From: Stagonosporopsis chrysanthemi
Lineage: Eukaryota; Ascomycota; Dothideomycetes; Pleosporales; Didymellaceae
Length of the DNA: 64,000 bases
NCBI GenBank assembly: GCA_022560025.1
Contig: JAFISE010000049.1
Span: 62,001 to 126,000 of the forward strand
Direction: 5' to 3'
Shown: in pieces, positions 43,486 through 54,877 of the stretch
How positions within the stretch are numbered: position 1 is the stretch's first letter
Layout of the letters: every line of letters starts with the position of its first letter
The notes under the pieces: generated by a model
Databases searched by the model: none
What the model was told of the DNA's origin: nothing
The model's input: the letters and a program-made list of their open reading frames with translations, nothing else
Program-made: the position numbers and the translations under genes

Positions 43486-44652
43486 CTAATTCAACTTCGC
43501 TTTCGCGCCGAGAATCCCAACAAGGATGAGAGTTCCGGTGAGAATTGCGCCCAGCCATATCCACCATGCGATATGAGCGCGTTGCACTTGCTGCATCTGT
43601 CTCTCTTGCCTGACGTGTTCATCCTGACGCCCCTGGCTCCGACCCTGCATTACGTTAACTACATCTTCTTTAAATGGGGTTCGGTTCCTTACGGATGCAT
43701 GGTTCGCGATAGTCAACTCAGTATCCTCATCGACGGCTGTAGTACCACGCCAGGCCACGCGTCTAATATATCGCTGAATGCGATCTACCGTCGTGACTGC
43801 GCGAGGCTCAGGGCGAGGCGGCAATCCGCCTTCATCGCTCTCTGTGACTATGATCTGCGGTACAGAAACTTGCACAGCCAGTTGCGAAGTCGCTAATGGG
43901 TTGTTGCTAGGGTCAAGATGAATACTTCTAGGTCGGTCATGAAGAACAGGTGAAGATGGCAAGTAGGTTCGAACGCCGATATGAGGGGCTACACCATGTG
44001 TATGTGCATGTGCGGCAACGTCCTTGTGCGATATCTTGGTAGGAGATTCGTGGATCTGGTGAACATCTCTTGGTATCGTGTTGTCCATGAACATTGCGCT
44101 GTTAAGAGAAAGACTCGGAGTTGTGAGGTTCGAGAGCCAAGGCGTGGGAGGTGGACTCAAGTGAACCTCCTCAAAGATATCACCATGCAAGCTTTGGCTA
44201 AGTCTTGCCGCATCACGTAGAAGGCGATGTCGTTCAGCATCAGCCTCGTACGTGAAGTGGAACTGGGATGGTGTGCTTTGCGCAGAGCCTTGAGAAAGGC
44301 TGTTGTTGTTTTGTGACAACAATTGTGCAGTATCGCTCTGTGACGAGATAGCATGCGATTCGTTATGTTCAAGCTTGCGACGAGCTGCAAAGGCGTTGTG
44401 TCGAGCGTTGTCTAAGACTAGGTCGGTATTTGATGATGTAGTTGAGTTATCTGAGTCCAGATCTGGTACTGAACTAGGACTTGGCTCAGGGCTCAAATCT
44501 GGTAAGACTGGACGAGGAATAGGGGTGAGAGCGATAGCAGTAGCTCGTTGAACCTCGGAGACAGTGGTAGACTGAGTGGATTGGTCATCGGGTACATCTG
44601 AATGATCGTCGAGGTACAAAAGAGAAGGCCTATGGTTTCGTGAGTTGCTCAT
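43486..44652 (-). CDS. Disordered protein with a single C-terminal membrane anchor
   Basis: Intronless, 388 aa. I do not recognise a family. The first ~350 residues are Ser/Thr/Pro/Gln/Asn-rich and low in predicted structure, with many SP/TP sites. A short helix-like segment (LLRDAARLSQSLHGDIFEEVHL ~140-160) and VPQIIVTESDEGG (~270) look more ordered. A single hydrophobic segment at ~363-385 (WWIWLGAILTGTLILVGILGA) ends four residues before the stop, with basic residues on both sides. That is the layout of a tail-anchored protein facing the cytosol. Continuous frame, clear ATG and amphipathic patterning argue for a real gene. Confidence 0.75.
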   Translation of the reverse strand: MSNSRNHRPSLLYLDDHSDVPDDQSTQSTTVSEVQRATAIALTPIPRPVLPDLSPEPSPSSVPDLDSDNSTTSSNTDLVLDNARHNAFAARRKLEHNESHAISSQSDTAQLLSQNNNSLSQGSAQSTPSQFHFTYEADAERHRLLRDAARLSQSLHGDIFEEVHLSPPPTPWLSNLTTPSLSLNSAMFMDNTIPRDVHQIHESPTKISHKDVAAHAHTHGVAPHIGVRTYLPSSPVLHDRPRSIHLDPSNNPLATSQLAVQVSVPQIIVTESDEGGLPPRPEPRAVTTVDRIQRYIRRVAWRGTTAVDEDTELTIANHASVRNRTPFKEDVVNVMQGRSQGRQDEHVRQERQMQQVQRAHIAWWIWLGAILTGTLILVGILGAKAKLN

Positions 44653-45408
44653 CGTGGCTTCTCTTGGAAATTAGTTGCGGTTGAGAACTGGGAAGCTTAT
44701 ATGCATTTGATGAGTGCGTTTTGTTTGTCAAAGACCATGAAAGACTTCGCAATCACAATCAATCAGATATTAACAATGGAAAGCAAACTCGAGGTACAAA
44801 CCTCGCCTCTCTACTCTCTTAAAATTCTGACATACATGCAATCATTCAACGATCCTACTACGTTCCTGGATCACACTGTATGGAAGACTTACCATGCAGT
44901 GACAGTGACAACTGGTGGAATTCACTTATTCGAGGTAGAGAAGCGCCTGAAGCAATGCATTCCTTGGTTGAGTTTGTCATCATCAACGGTGTTGTTTTCG
45001 ATATCTGCAACTTCACTGAGCGTGGCAACGCATTCTGGGTGATCAACAGACTAGTCTGACCGGAACATCTCCATATATGTGCGAAGCATATCAAATACCA
45101 AATATCGAAACTCAGAGGTAATCCACATAAAGGCCTGCACGACAAACACAGGTAGGCACAACCACGCGCGAATTCAACTCTCCCTTCGTCCAGCCCTGCT
45201 TATGCTCACTCCTATCGTTCAGCGCCTATCACTGCAACATCAAGATGTGAACTATTGTGTTTTGATTACTAGCAGATCATCTCAGGGCCTGAATGAATAT
45301 CGCATCCAGTGACAGTGCTTATTTTCTTGAACATGGCGCTGCGTAACCCACTCCTAAGACGGGATTTTGAGCAATAAATGAGGAAAAGGGTGCTCTTGTA
45401 ACTGAGAA
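44653..45408. other. Intergenic upstream of the tail-anchored gene
   Basis: 756 bp. An open frame 44701-45042 (113 codons, +) is without features. AT-rich. Nothing recognised. Confidence 0.4.
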
Positions 45409-45640
45409 TCACGACCGTGGCGTGCCAACATCCCCACTCAAGGAGCTCTTCCGCTCCTCCAGCCGCCTCCCCTCCTCAAAATCACTTATTCTCCCCTCCT
45501 GATTCCACAACACTGCAAGCAGTACCCTCTCCCCCGCCCACGGCTTCCTTGAATGTATAACTGCATAGTTGTTAATCCACACCACATTGCCACTGCAGAT
45601 CAACTTGCATATCTTCTGCAAGAATTAAAGCAAGCTCCAA
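45409..45640 (-). pseudogene. C-terminal fragment of a TauD/TfdA-like dioxygenase
   Basis: The minus-strand frame contains VVWINNYAVIHSRKPW, the distal-His block of the TauD/TfdA Fe(II)/2-oxoglutarate dioxygenase family (NN-x-x-x-x-H-x-R), then a charged tail to the stop at 45409. A plausible acceptor (TTCTTGCAG) precedes it at ~45622, but I could not find the metal-binding HxD block or upstream core in any frame up to 46130. Either a truncated relic or the last exon of a gene whose upstream exons are eroded. Confidence 0.45.
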
Positions 45641-46355
45641 GTCCCCCGTCGCGTTCGCTGGCCCATCCCCATAGGATGAGGTTCGTCGTTTGGCCTTTTA
45701 CTGCTAGAGTCTCGAAGTTCTCAACCGACTTTGCCACGGCGAAAGATCCCTAATGAGTCAGGAGAAGTCAGCAAAAGAGAACACCTAGTGTAGATTGAGG
45801 TCCAAATATGCAATAGTCCTGTACGAATGACATTCATCGGCGAATATTTACCGACCAATAAGAGACAGTAGACCAATTCTGACAGCTGGCGTTGATGTCG
45901 CACAAGATCTCTGTAAGATATCGGTGCTTATTGAAACGTATGGACCCGCCTCGATCTGGTAGACTTTTATCAAAGATGACTTCTGATTGGCTGGATGCTG
46001 CTTACAACCAATCGGAAGTAAGATTCAGACTAGCGTACCAGACTTTGGGTGGTCCTTACATCCCAAAAACCATTATACTAAGCACGCGAAGGTGTAGAGA
46101 TACGGAACTGAGGACAAGCCTTTAGATGCAACATTGACTGACGTCACGGCGCAGATATTAGGATCCCCACTTTTGCATCTGGCAACACTGCTAATTTGCA
46201 GTGAAACATTCTAGATCAGGAAGCGCAATATTGGTGCATCACAGACAGGTTTAATGCACCCATGAATCGATGTGAGAACTGTCAAATTGCATAAAGAATT
46301 ATATACGAAGAATCGAAATTGGTTGGAAGCGACCATCGCCAGCACAGCAGAACAT
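45641..46355. other. Gene-free stretch upstream of the TauD-like fragment
   Basis: 715 bp, AT-rich and without a recognisable gene. Would be expected to hold the missing dioxygenase exons if the gene were intact. Confidence 0.4.
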
Positions 46356-47155
46356 TTATTTCTCCGACAGAGAGAAAGCGGTAGTGGTGAGAACGGCGTT
46401 GGAGCCAGAGAACGGCTCAGTGCCCGCACCAACCGACTGCAGGATCTGGGTACCGGGAAGACCCTGGCTAGTGCGGAGATACTTCAAGAACTCGTTGACA
46501 TCACCGTTGAAGCTCTTAATTGAGCTGGTTGCGACAAAGGAGAAGACTGTCATCTGGCCGTTGGGGCCCTTGTACAGCTTGAACTGCTTACCGGCAATGG
46601 TCGGGGTCGCGATGGCGCTGCCCGTGCTGGAGATGGGGCCCGCGCCGCCCAGAGCAGAGAGCCAGATCATGACTTCGTACTGTGCAGAGCCGGTGGCGGA
46701 GGCGCCGGTGAAGAGGTCGTAGGCGACGTTGGCGACGATGTTGGAGCCGCTGTAGGACCAGGTCCAGACGGAGGGAAGCGAGGAGATGGAGGAGATGGCC
46801 TTCTGGCTGACCTTGGTCACGACATTGGCGTAGGACTTGACGTGGCCGGCACTGAGGGGTTGTTAGCATGGGTATATGGTTGGTGGTGGGATTATCCATA
46901 CCCGCCAGCCCAGGACCACTTGGTGTGCCACTTGAGTGTGCTGCCGCTGAGACCATCAACGCCGGTGCATTGGCTGCCGGAGGTGGCCTGGTCGCGGCCC
47001 CAGAGGTTGTTGTAGATGGTGTAAGAGCCCTGGACTTGGTTGTCCCACTGACCGCAGAAGTCAGCGCGCTTAGAGAGGACTGAAGCCGGGGTGGTGGGCG
47101 CCGCGACGGCGAGCGCAGCGGTGCTTGCGAAGGTAAAGAGTGTGGAGAACTTCAT
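46356..47155 (-). CDS. Secreted GH12 endoglucanase / xyloglucanase
   Basis: Exons 47155-46902 and 46851-46356, 249 aa. Signal peptide MKFSTLFTFASTAALAVAA, then a dibasic KR (~28-29) as a possible propeptide site. Beta-jelly-roll glycoside hydrolase family 12, retaining, cleaving beta-1,4 glucan or xyloglucan. Catalytic nucleophile Glu in YEVMIWLSALGGAGPI (~150) and acid/base Glu in GAGTEPFSGSNAVL near the C-terminus. The intron (50 nt) falls between WSWAGG and AGHVKSYANV, and the join is in phase. Expected role: plant cell-wall degradation; some GH12 proteins of plant-associated fungi are also recognised by plant immunity. Confidence 0.94.
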
Positions 47156-47848
47156 CTTGGAGGGTCTGAAGAGCAGGATTCGATATGAGATAGGAAAGCT
47201 TGGGAAAGCTTGAGGTGCTTTAAATACACGTTCGTGTCGCTATCTAAAGTATGTTGGGAAGACGCGACTCAAGGAGATGAAAAGAGGAGCCACGACAACG
47301 TGCTCTCGGGGAGATCTGGTCAGACAATATCGCCGTCACGGTCTGGACTTGTGGTACGTGACGATGAATTCTTACTGCTTTCAGCAGATACCGTTGAACA
47401 GATTAGGAGTTTCAATATAGAATTCGAAAGCTAGAGTGTATCCCGAAGACGAGCAAGTAGGCATTGCTTTGCATTGGTGGCTTTAACGATGCATAACATA
47501 GTAGTTTCGCGGGGCACTATAGCCGGTGGTTGTACCCATCTCGAAGCCGTCCCGATATGGTGCTGTTAATGAGCATCAAAGTTTGTTTGACAGATGACGG
47601 GCGCGCGCGGTACATCGTAGGGTTGGCGGTCCGAGGTGATGGTTCCGAACGGAGGATACTCCGAACGGCAGTGCTATGTACCCCACACGCCTGAAACAAT
47701 TTCCCGATGCTTAATTAAGAGCCAATATGCATAGGACCTCACTAGAACGTTGTTTTTCCGGAGGCCATCCTGAATAGGACTGTAGGCTGTTCTTGATGTT
47801 GCAGTAGTGAGGTCTTGCGAATCATGTTGCGACAGAAGGCCGCATGCG
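47156..47848. other. Intergenic upstream of GH12
   Basis: 693 bp between tandem minus-strand genes. It contains the TATA-like box noted separately; I saw no clear carbon-regulation site cluster and no gene. Confidence 0.4.
47219..47226 (-). promoter_or_regulatory. TATA-like box of the GH12 gene
   Basis: Minus-strand TATTTAAA about 65-70 nt upstream of the ATG at 47155. Confidence 0.45.
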
Positions 47849-48998
47849 CTACGAATCAACACGCTCAAATGTTTCATTGACGCTGATGTCGGGCAATTTG
47901 AGAGCAGCGAGGTGCGCTACATGTTCAAACATGGGCTGCAATTAATTAGTCGAGATTGCAATAGGTCGCTGTTCTCGCACCACTTACAGCATGCCAACCA
48001 GCCTGCCTTTTGACACGCCAGGTGTTACTCGAAACTACGCTTCGTTCCTCCTTCTGGACGTAGAAGGGCTGGTGGCTTGCAATCTCCGTCTCTGGTCGCT
48101 GCCAGACGCTCGTTAACGACCTCGAGACTTTTCGCAACTGCATGTCTCCGCTTTTGGTGATCGGTCCATCAAGCCAAGGTTGAATCTTCTCCCACTTCAC
48201 GTCAGGCAGGTCCCATCTGAATAGATCACTCGTTGCGATGAGGACATTCAGGTCGAGCTCTACGACTGCCGGCAACCGATCCAGGAGTTTCCAGACAGCT
48301 GTAGATACAGCATCAAGTCTTGGCTGAATAGGATCCTTCGTTTTGGTGCCTTCGGTGTGAAACGGCTGTTCGTTGTGCCCAGTTTGAGAGGCACTGACAC
48401 GCTTCAGAAGGGCTTTCCGCTGCCTCCACTGCTCCAACGAAGAGGTTTGCGGTGGGCTGTTCCACCAGTCGAAGCCCGGCCAGACGACGATCTTCAGTTT
48501 GCGTGCGGTGTGCATGAGGGGTAACAAGGCTACGAATCGAGGCGAAATGTCTTTGCGGGTGGGTACATAGTAACCGCCAAATGTACCACGCTGTCCTCTC
48601 CCAACCTCCAGGGTCACACGCAGAGTCACGCCGTCGTCAATGGTCCGTTCGGCGGCTTCATCGAATCCCGTACCAGATCTTTCAGCAATCTTTGTGCTGT
48701 TGGCTGCTTCGACGTCAAGGTCCTCGATTTTCGTTGCGGTGGCAGAATTGAGCCTGTGAGCATGGTGCTCCAGACATTCCTGCCGTAGTTGTTTACAGGT
48801 AGATAATAGATTTGCTGGCGGACGCGAAGGCAAGAAGATCCTCGTATCGACGTATGCCTCCTCCTCCTTCCTGGATCCCCTCTGGTGAAAGGAACGGGTG
48901 TCTGCTTTAGCGCTGGATGTGTAGACTGTCGCAGGCAGGGTGAGATGGCTAATAATCTCGTCTCGCAGTTCTCGTGGAATGGCCAGCAGGGCAGACAT
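47849..48998 (-). CDS. F-box-like fungal protein of unknown function
   Basis: Exons 48998-47988 and 47935-47849, 365 aa. Starts MSALLAIPRELRDEIISHLTLP, the truncated F-box-like motif common in large families of Dothideomycete and Eurotiomycete proteins, followed by the characteristic ANLLSTCKQLRQECLEHH. The rest is alpha/beta with GFDWWNSPPQT and LDRLPAVVELDLNVLI, and no catalytic motif. The intron (52 nt; GTAAGT donor, TTGCAG acceptor) replaces a chance read-through end with MFEHVAHLAALKLPDISVN. Some members of this type are Skp1-binding, most are untested. Divergent from the large F-box gene. Confidence 0.8.
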
Positions 48999-49722
48999 GA
49001 CAGTAGCAGTATGGTCACTTCTTCTTCAAGATCGAAGGTTCCGGGGGCGAGGTGACGTTTGTTGCTCGTTGCACATCGCCGTGCAAAGATAGGGTCGTTA
49101 AAGTTGCTGCCTGGACGCTCAGGATGCAGAGAGCCCCACATCGATAACGCTGTTTAGTCGAGCACCTTGCTCATTCCATTGCTAGAGGGTGCACATGTCT
49201 CAATTGGTGTTGCTGACGTTGTCGCTGTTCTGGCATCGGCATTGTCGCCAAAAGTTGTCGAATGCGCAACGTGCGGCAGCCGTAACGAGTGCACATCGCT
49301 GGACATCCGTGAAAAGCGAGAGGTATCAAGTTACTGTCCACGGAGAATTAAACACACAAGCAACGAACTAGCAGAATAAACATGCATTCGTAAACATGAA
49401 CTAGGCCTGGGACAAAAGGCAGGTGCGACTCCTCCGCAGCACTAGCGGCAGATCCTCGCGTCATGTGGGGAAGTCGCGATGCTGCCGGCGCAAGCTCCAC
49501 ATTCACCTTTGGGCTCTCACTCTCACATTCGAATTCACGATATCACATGCCACCTCTGTCGCGCTTTGAGCTTGGCGAAACCAAGCTGCTCCAGCTCCAT
49601 ACGCCCCCGCAGCCCAGTCACCGATGTCGCCCGTGGTTCCATGGTCCGTTCTGTGAGACATGCTTGGCAGAGACGGAGCAGCAAACCAGCGAGGCAGCGC
49701 TATTCACACTGAAGAGCCCAGC
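48999..49722. promoter_or_regulatory. Divergent intergenic between two F-box-type genes
   Basis: 724 bp shared upstream region. Open frames are short or overlap the next gene's leader. No TATA recognised. Confidence 0.4.
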
Positions 49723-52700
49723 ATGGACGACCATGGCAGTCATTCCGCGATGCAAGAGCAAGGTGATGAACGGCGCAGAACGCTCAGAAGTCACCGCGAC
49801 CGCGAGGAGGGCGGTGCATGCGATAGCGAGGCAGCAAGAAACAGTTCAGATCAGGTACGTGGTGACGCAATTTCGGTGCGCAGCATATGCACGAGACTGC
49901 CCCTCAGCCACCTGCATTGCACTAGGAAAAGAGCCCTGATCTGCAGGCACCTGTCCTTGGCCTGGTTCTCGTTGGTAGTACCTAGGATTAACCACATCAG
50001 CACCCCACGCCGCTCCGCCGCCGCAGCACAAGAACACTCTTCGTGCCTTCCTTCACAGACGACATCGCAGATGACGCCGAACCGCCTCTGACAGCTGCTT
50101 CCTCTTCTACGCCATCTTCCAGCGAATCATTCACAAACGCGAGCGCGAACGTTGCGCCTCAAATCGACTTATCTACCCGTGGTCGCGAGCAAAGGTTCAG
50201 CCTGTTCCCAAGCGGCGTGCAATCTAGAAGGGGAAGAGACTCAGCTGTAGGCTCACCGTCTCGCGAGAATCCCTCACCCACAAGAGTCAGCTCTAGTATC
50301 GACAGCACGCCTGGACAATCTTCACTAGAGGACGAAATATCTGCGGCTTTGGAAGACGGTCTTCTGGGGAACGACCTTCTCCGCAACTACCCGGGACGAC
50401 TGCCGCGACTACAATCCCACATTTCTGCGTCGACAAGAAGCCCACCCAGAAGCCAGCCAGGCTCTGAATCTCCAGCGCAATTGAGCTACGAGTTCATCGA
50501 TCAGGATCCTGAGTTCATAGCTAGTGTAAATGCTCTTGAGCGTTCGGGGCACCTTTTCGACCGAACGTCTACAATGGGCGGATCTTCGAAACGACCGAGG
50601 GACGAGTCTGGTCATGACGACCAAAAGGACTTGCTCAACGCTCTGAAAAGGAACGGAGCGGTGACCGCGATGCTCTATCGCACTGCTGAGCCGGCACCTG
50701 AAGCGAATGACATTTGGCCCAATTTCCGTAACAAGGGAAAGCTACCTGTTCGCTACTCTGTACTCGACGTGGAACGGAACACGTCCCCAGGCCTCACGAC
50801 GCTCGAGCGACCACAAAAGGCCATGCAGAGCAGATACGAACTTCGGGGACAGATGGGCAAGGTGTCAGCTTCGCGCCTTGCAATTGCGCCCAACAAAGGC
50901 CGACCCTTTTGGCTCCTTCCAGTAGAGCTTGTCGAACAGATCCTCGAGCACCTTAATCGCGACGACATCAAATCTCTGCGCCTGGTGAGCCGCGAATTGA
51001 ATGAATACACCTCCCAAGCAGCGTTTAAGACAGTCGTTGTCCCGTTTAATACTGAAATCTATGGTATGCTAGGGCAGGAACCGAAGACTGATCGGAAGGG
51101 TAAAAAACGTGCCAAGATCAGCAGGCCGGGGTACTGGTGGAAGAACGCTAACGGCGATGAAATCTACAACGGCCACGGTCTTGACGTCTTTCGCGGGTTT
51201 GGAAGGCACATTCTCAGGTACGGGATGAGTTTCGAAGTCAACGAGGACGCGCTCTCCACGCCCCCTCTCAAGTCCGTTACAGAACAAAAGACTAGCTTCT
51301 GGGGAAACTATGAGTGGCCGTTTGAGGAGTATCGAAGATTCGATGCTGTTGCTGGTCTTGAGTCTGCAGCCGACGAAACGCCACGGATGAAGACTGCCTT
51401 TTCGGAACTCACAAAGGTCAAAGAACTTGCCCTGTCCGTGGACAGTGGTCTTGGATGGCTGAACGGCCCAGATCGCTCTATTCGCGCCCGGGTCCTGCAA
51501 GCACCCCCCGCCATCTTCGGAACTCGTCATCATGTACCAGACCGTCGTACGCAAGCCCAACGTGAGTTCTGGGATTACATCCAGACCATGCATACTTTAT
51601 CAGGAGAAGATGTCCGTCTTGCATCCCTTTACAGACTGGAAGGCACACGGCCTATGACAAGGGCTCAGCAAGCTTTGCTGATTGCAGCGCGCCAGCCAAG
51701 CCTGCCGTTCTTGGACGCACATGTACCCTGCGAGGCAATACCTCACGATGCTCATGACGGTACTTTCTCGCAACCGGTTGAGAACTCGGAAATGCTTGAT
51801 CGCCACGCGTTGGGATCGCCTTCCACCAACGCTGGCGTATTGTTTACAAGTACAACCTTACAAAACAATGAAGCTGCACAGAATGTGAGCCCCATTGTAC
51901 CGGCTGCTCTCACCAAAGCTCAAAAGGAATGGCTTCTCGAAACTGAGTGGGCTCAACGCGCGTTCATGTCCTCTTACATGCTCTCCATCATCGACAACCC
52001 AAACACTTTTACGTCAATTCACACTCTTAACATTTCCAGTCTGTCTGACCGCTATCTCCCTCTGCTGAACCGCGCCGACTTCTGGAATGCATTGCCGAAC
52101 CTGAAGACCGTCACTCTGCTTGTCATTCCGGGCTGGAGGACGGTGGAGAAGGATGAGGCTGGCTTCGTCGAAACACCAAGGGTGGACCCAACTGGTCAAG
52201 TCGATACTTTCTGTGCATTGCTTGAAGCCCAAGTTGCGCCTCGATCCAATATCACCGAGCTGACAGTCGGATACACTGCGAGTGGCGAATACATGGAAGG
52301 CTTACATGGCAGGAACAAACTTCTGATGCCAGCGCCAGTGATACCGCTGAGAGCTAGACTGGCAGACCCGACACTTCCGCCGATAGAAACAGCCACAGTG
52401 CAAGATGCAGGCATCATATGGCAATACCTATTACGATTCCGCCACCTGGAACAACTTACTATGCGCAATTGTTGGGTAACTCCAGCAGCCCTTTTGCAGT
52501 TTGTCAAAGCTCACGACAAGTATGCGCTAAAGCGTCTGACGCTAGAGTCTGTCTCATTGACAGCTGTACTTCGAGTCTCCGATAATCACCACGCCCAAGT
52601 TGCGAACGCTGGTATGCAGCATGCTCAACCAAACGCTGCTGCTGTTCAGCATGTAGTTGGGGCGTTGTGGGCACATCTTAACAACAACGCTGGTGTTAAC

Positions 52701-53558
52701 GCAAATGCTCCCAATCAGAACGGTCAAGTGATACACAACTACATACAGGTGCTCATCGCTCAACTGCAGCAGATGCAGGCCACCGTTACTGGAGTGCAAC
52801 ACCACCAGCTCATCAACACTGTACAGGCGCAACTACACCAGCACTTGCAGAATGTACAGGTTTTGACGGCACAACAGGCACAGGGGAATGTATTGCCGTC
52901 CAATCCGATGCAGCCAACCCAGCAAACACAGCAGCACACCAACCTTGCCCATGTGACGCAACTGAACAGCCTTGTCGCCCAGGTCAACATGCTGCAGCAG
53001 GTCGTGCAGAACTACAACGCCCCTGCTGCGGCCCCCACTGGCGCGCCCACAGACCAAGCCAACTCGATCCTCCAGACCCGCCCTCGTGAAGGCTCCTGGA
53101 TGGACATGATCGACCAGATCTCCCCAGGCACGAATCTCTCCGACTTCGACTCGACACACTCGCAAGCCGACCCTGACCGCATCACCTCGCTCCAGTCCAT
53201 CTCCTTCCTTTCCTGCGGCTACGCCAAACTCCCTTACTTCTGCTCCGCCATCGATCAAACCACCATCGAAGCCGCCAACGGCATCGCCGCCTCGCTGCGC
53301 AACCCCGTCTTCACCAAGCGCAGCACTGCGCTCGCGCCCTCGATGCTGAGCTCAAAGTGGCAATACCTTGGCGAAATCGTGCAGGAAGTCGACTTGAGCG
53401 AGTTGGCGGCGCTGGACGCGGCGTGGAACTTGCGGCACGGGTGGGAGGATGCCGAGGCCGCACGGGCGGTTGAGTTCGATGGGCTGTTGTCCGGTGGGAC
53501 AGGACGGTTTTCGGGCGTGGTGAGCCGTGGTGACAAGATTGCTGCTGCTGCTGCTTAG
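49723..53558 (+). CDS. Very large F-box protein with Q/N-rich insert
   Basis: Predicted exons 49723-49854 and 50001-53558, 1229 aa. The long frame has no ATG before ~50574, so I searched for a first exon: ATG 49723 gives a 44-residue charged segment, donor GTACGT at 49855, and acceptor ATCAG at 50000 keeps the frame. ATG 49733 with acceptors at 50026 or 50032 is an alternative. Residues ~60-330 are Ser-rich and disordered. A clear F-box lies at ~345-390 (LLPVELVEQILEHLNRDDIKSLRLVSRELNEY), expected to bind Skp1 in an SCF ubiquitin ligase. Scattered LRR-like stretches follow (~660-890: IHTLNISSLSDRYLPLL, LEQLTMRNCWV, LKRLTLESVSL). At ~905-1060 an insert rich in Gln, Asn, His and Ala interrupts the repeats. 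The C-terminus resumes with SLQSISFLSCGYAKLP. Substrate unknown. Confidence 0.82.
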
Positions 53559-54322
53559 TGAGGCGGTGCTGCGACGTGCTGCAGGCGAGACGGGCTCAGG
53601 TCGCCGCTGCTCTCGCTTGTGCAGTCTCGAGTGACGACGACGCTGGGGTACATGAGTCTATATGGCGGTTATTATCTGTACGATTTCACGAAGAGTCTCT
53701 GGCAGGGAGGGCGGGGCTGCTAACACACCTGTGTCTATCGTGCACCCACGGACGAGCCGGCGACGCCCAACACCGAGCTACGGTCTGTCCCTGCGTAGAC
53801 ATAGTTCGGCCGTTTCGAAGGCGCCGTCAGTCAAACACGTACCACGGATCAAGCATACTTACTATACGTATACCCTTACCTTACCTTACCTACACATTCC
53901 ACCAACATCACATCCCATTACATGTTGCATCTCAAACCCATCTGCTTTGATGTCAGGCATAAGCGAAAGGCATATGATGGTTCATGTATCCCACGCATCG
54001 GCGCAACGTGACTAGTGACTGACAAGTAACAACTAATACTCTCTGCACTTGACTTGGCGTCCTCACATCCATGGTATACAATGCTGTGTGCTGTGTGCTG
54101 TGTGCTGTTTTCCGCCCGTGAGGGATGTAAAGAGGAAGAATCGATGCATTACTATTACTCTTCACTGCTATAGATGGATCTAGACGTGATTTATCCCGTA
54201 CTATACTTTACTATACAATACTATCATATCCTTTCTTACGAAGCTAAGTTGAGGTGAGGTGAGGTGAGGCGAGTGAGACATTGAAACTTCAAGGTGTGTG
54301 GGGTTGGTGTTGGTGAAGGTGA

Positions 54323-54344
54323 GGGTGAGGGTGAAGGGTGAGGG
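54323..54344 (+). repeat. G-quadruplex-type motif
   Basis: Four GGG tracts separated by loops of 3, 4 and 3 nt (GGGTGAGGGTGAAGGGTGAGGG). Fits the canonical G3+N1-7 rule on the + strand. Structure formation is inferred. Confidence 0.7.
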
Positions 54345-54771
54345 AGGCCAGGGGTGTCGAGTGGTGTCGCAAGGGCGCGCGCTCGTGAGATGCTCCCTGA
54401 TCCTGTATTGTAAGCGGGTGGCCAGGCGAAGCTGGTCAGTGCGCAGGTCTTGCGCAGACCCGCACCACGCACGTTTCACTGACATGGCGGCTCGAACGCC
54501 CAAGAGGCTGATGAGGGGAAGTTGGTGCGTGACGTTGATGACGCAGGTCGAGGATGCGTGGTGCTACCTTTCGTCTTGTCAAAGTATAGGCTGCTGCTTA
54601 CTCTTCACTGAGGACCAGCGGCACCATGCATTGATAGTCGCAGAGAGCGACGGAGTGGCGTTTCTCACGTCTGGCGTAAGCCTTGGCTTTGCTTGTATAT
54701 AGGTGAATAAAGTGGGATATGAGGGACGGAGAGAATGACGGGAGCGAAGGGTCATTATATTGTGTAAAGGA

Positions 54772-54783
54772 GGGGGGGGGGGG
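54772..54783 (+). repeat. Poly-G tract (G12)
   Basis: Twelve consecutive G within AAAGGAG...GTATCAAG, about 95 nt beyond the stop of the minus-strand orphan gene. Confidence 0.9.
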
Positions 54784-54877
54784 TATCAAGTGGGTATATA
54801 GAGCTCCGACAGTGAGCAGTCTAAGACAACTCGGAAAAGACAACAAAACAAAGTTCCAGAAGGAACCACGTCCTTTT

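Larger units (their letters stand above)
53559..54877. other. Convergent intergenic, repeat-rich
   Basis: 1.32 kb between two 3' ends with several simple repeats: CTTAC repeats near 53873-53895, TGTGCTG repeats near 54081-54107, GAGGT repeats near 54250-54270, a four-tract GGG motif and a G12 run (both listed separately). Open frames are low-complexity and unsupported. Confidence 0.55.

Noticed and set aside
53871..53896. CCTTA-type repeat as an interstitial telomere
   Set aside because: Unit is five bases and does not match TTAGGG; simple repeat only.
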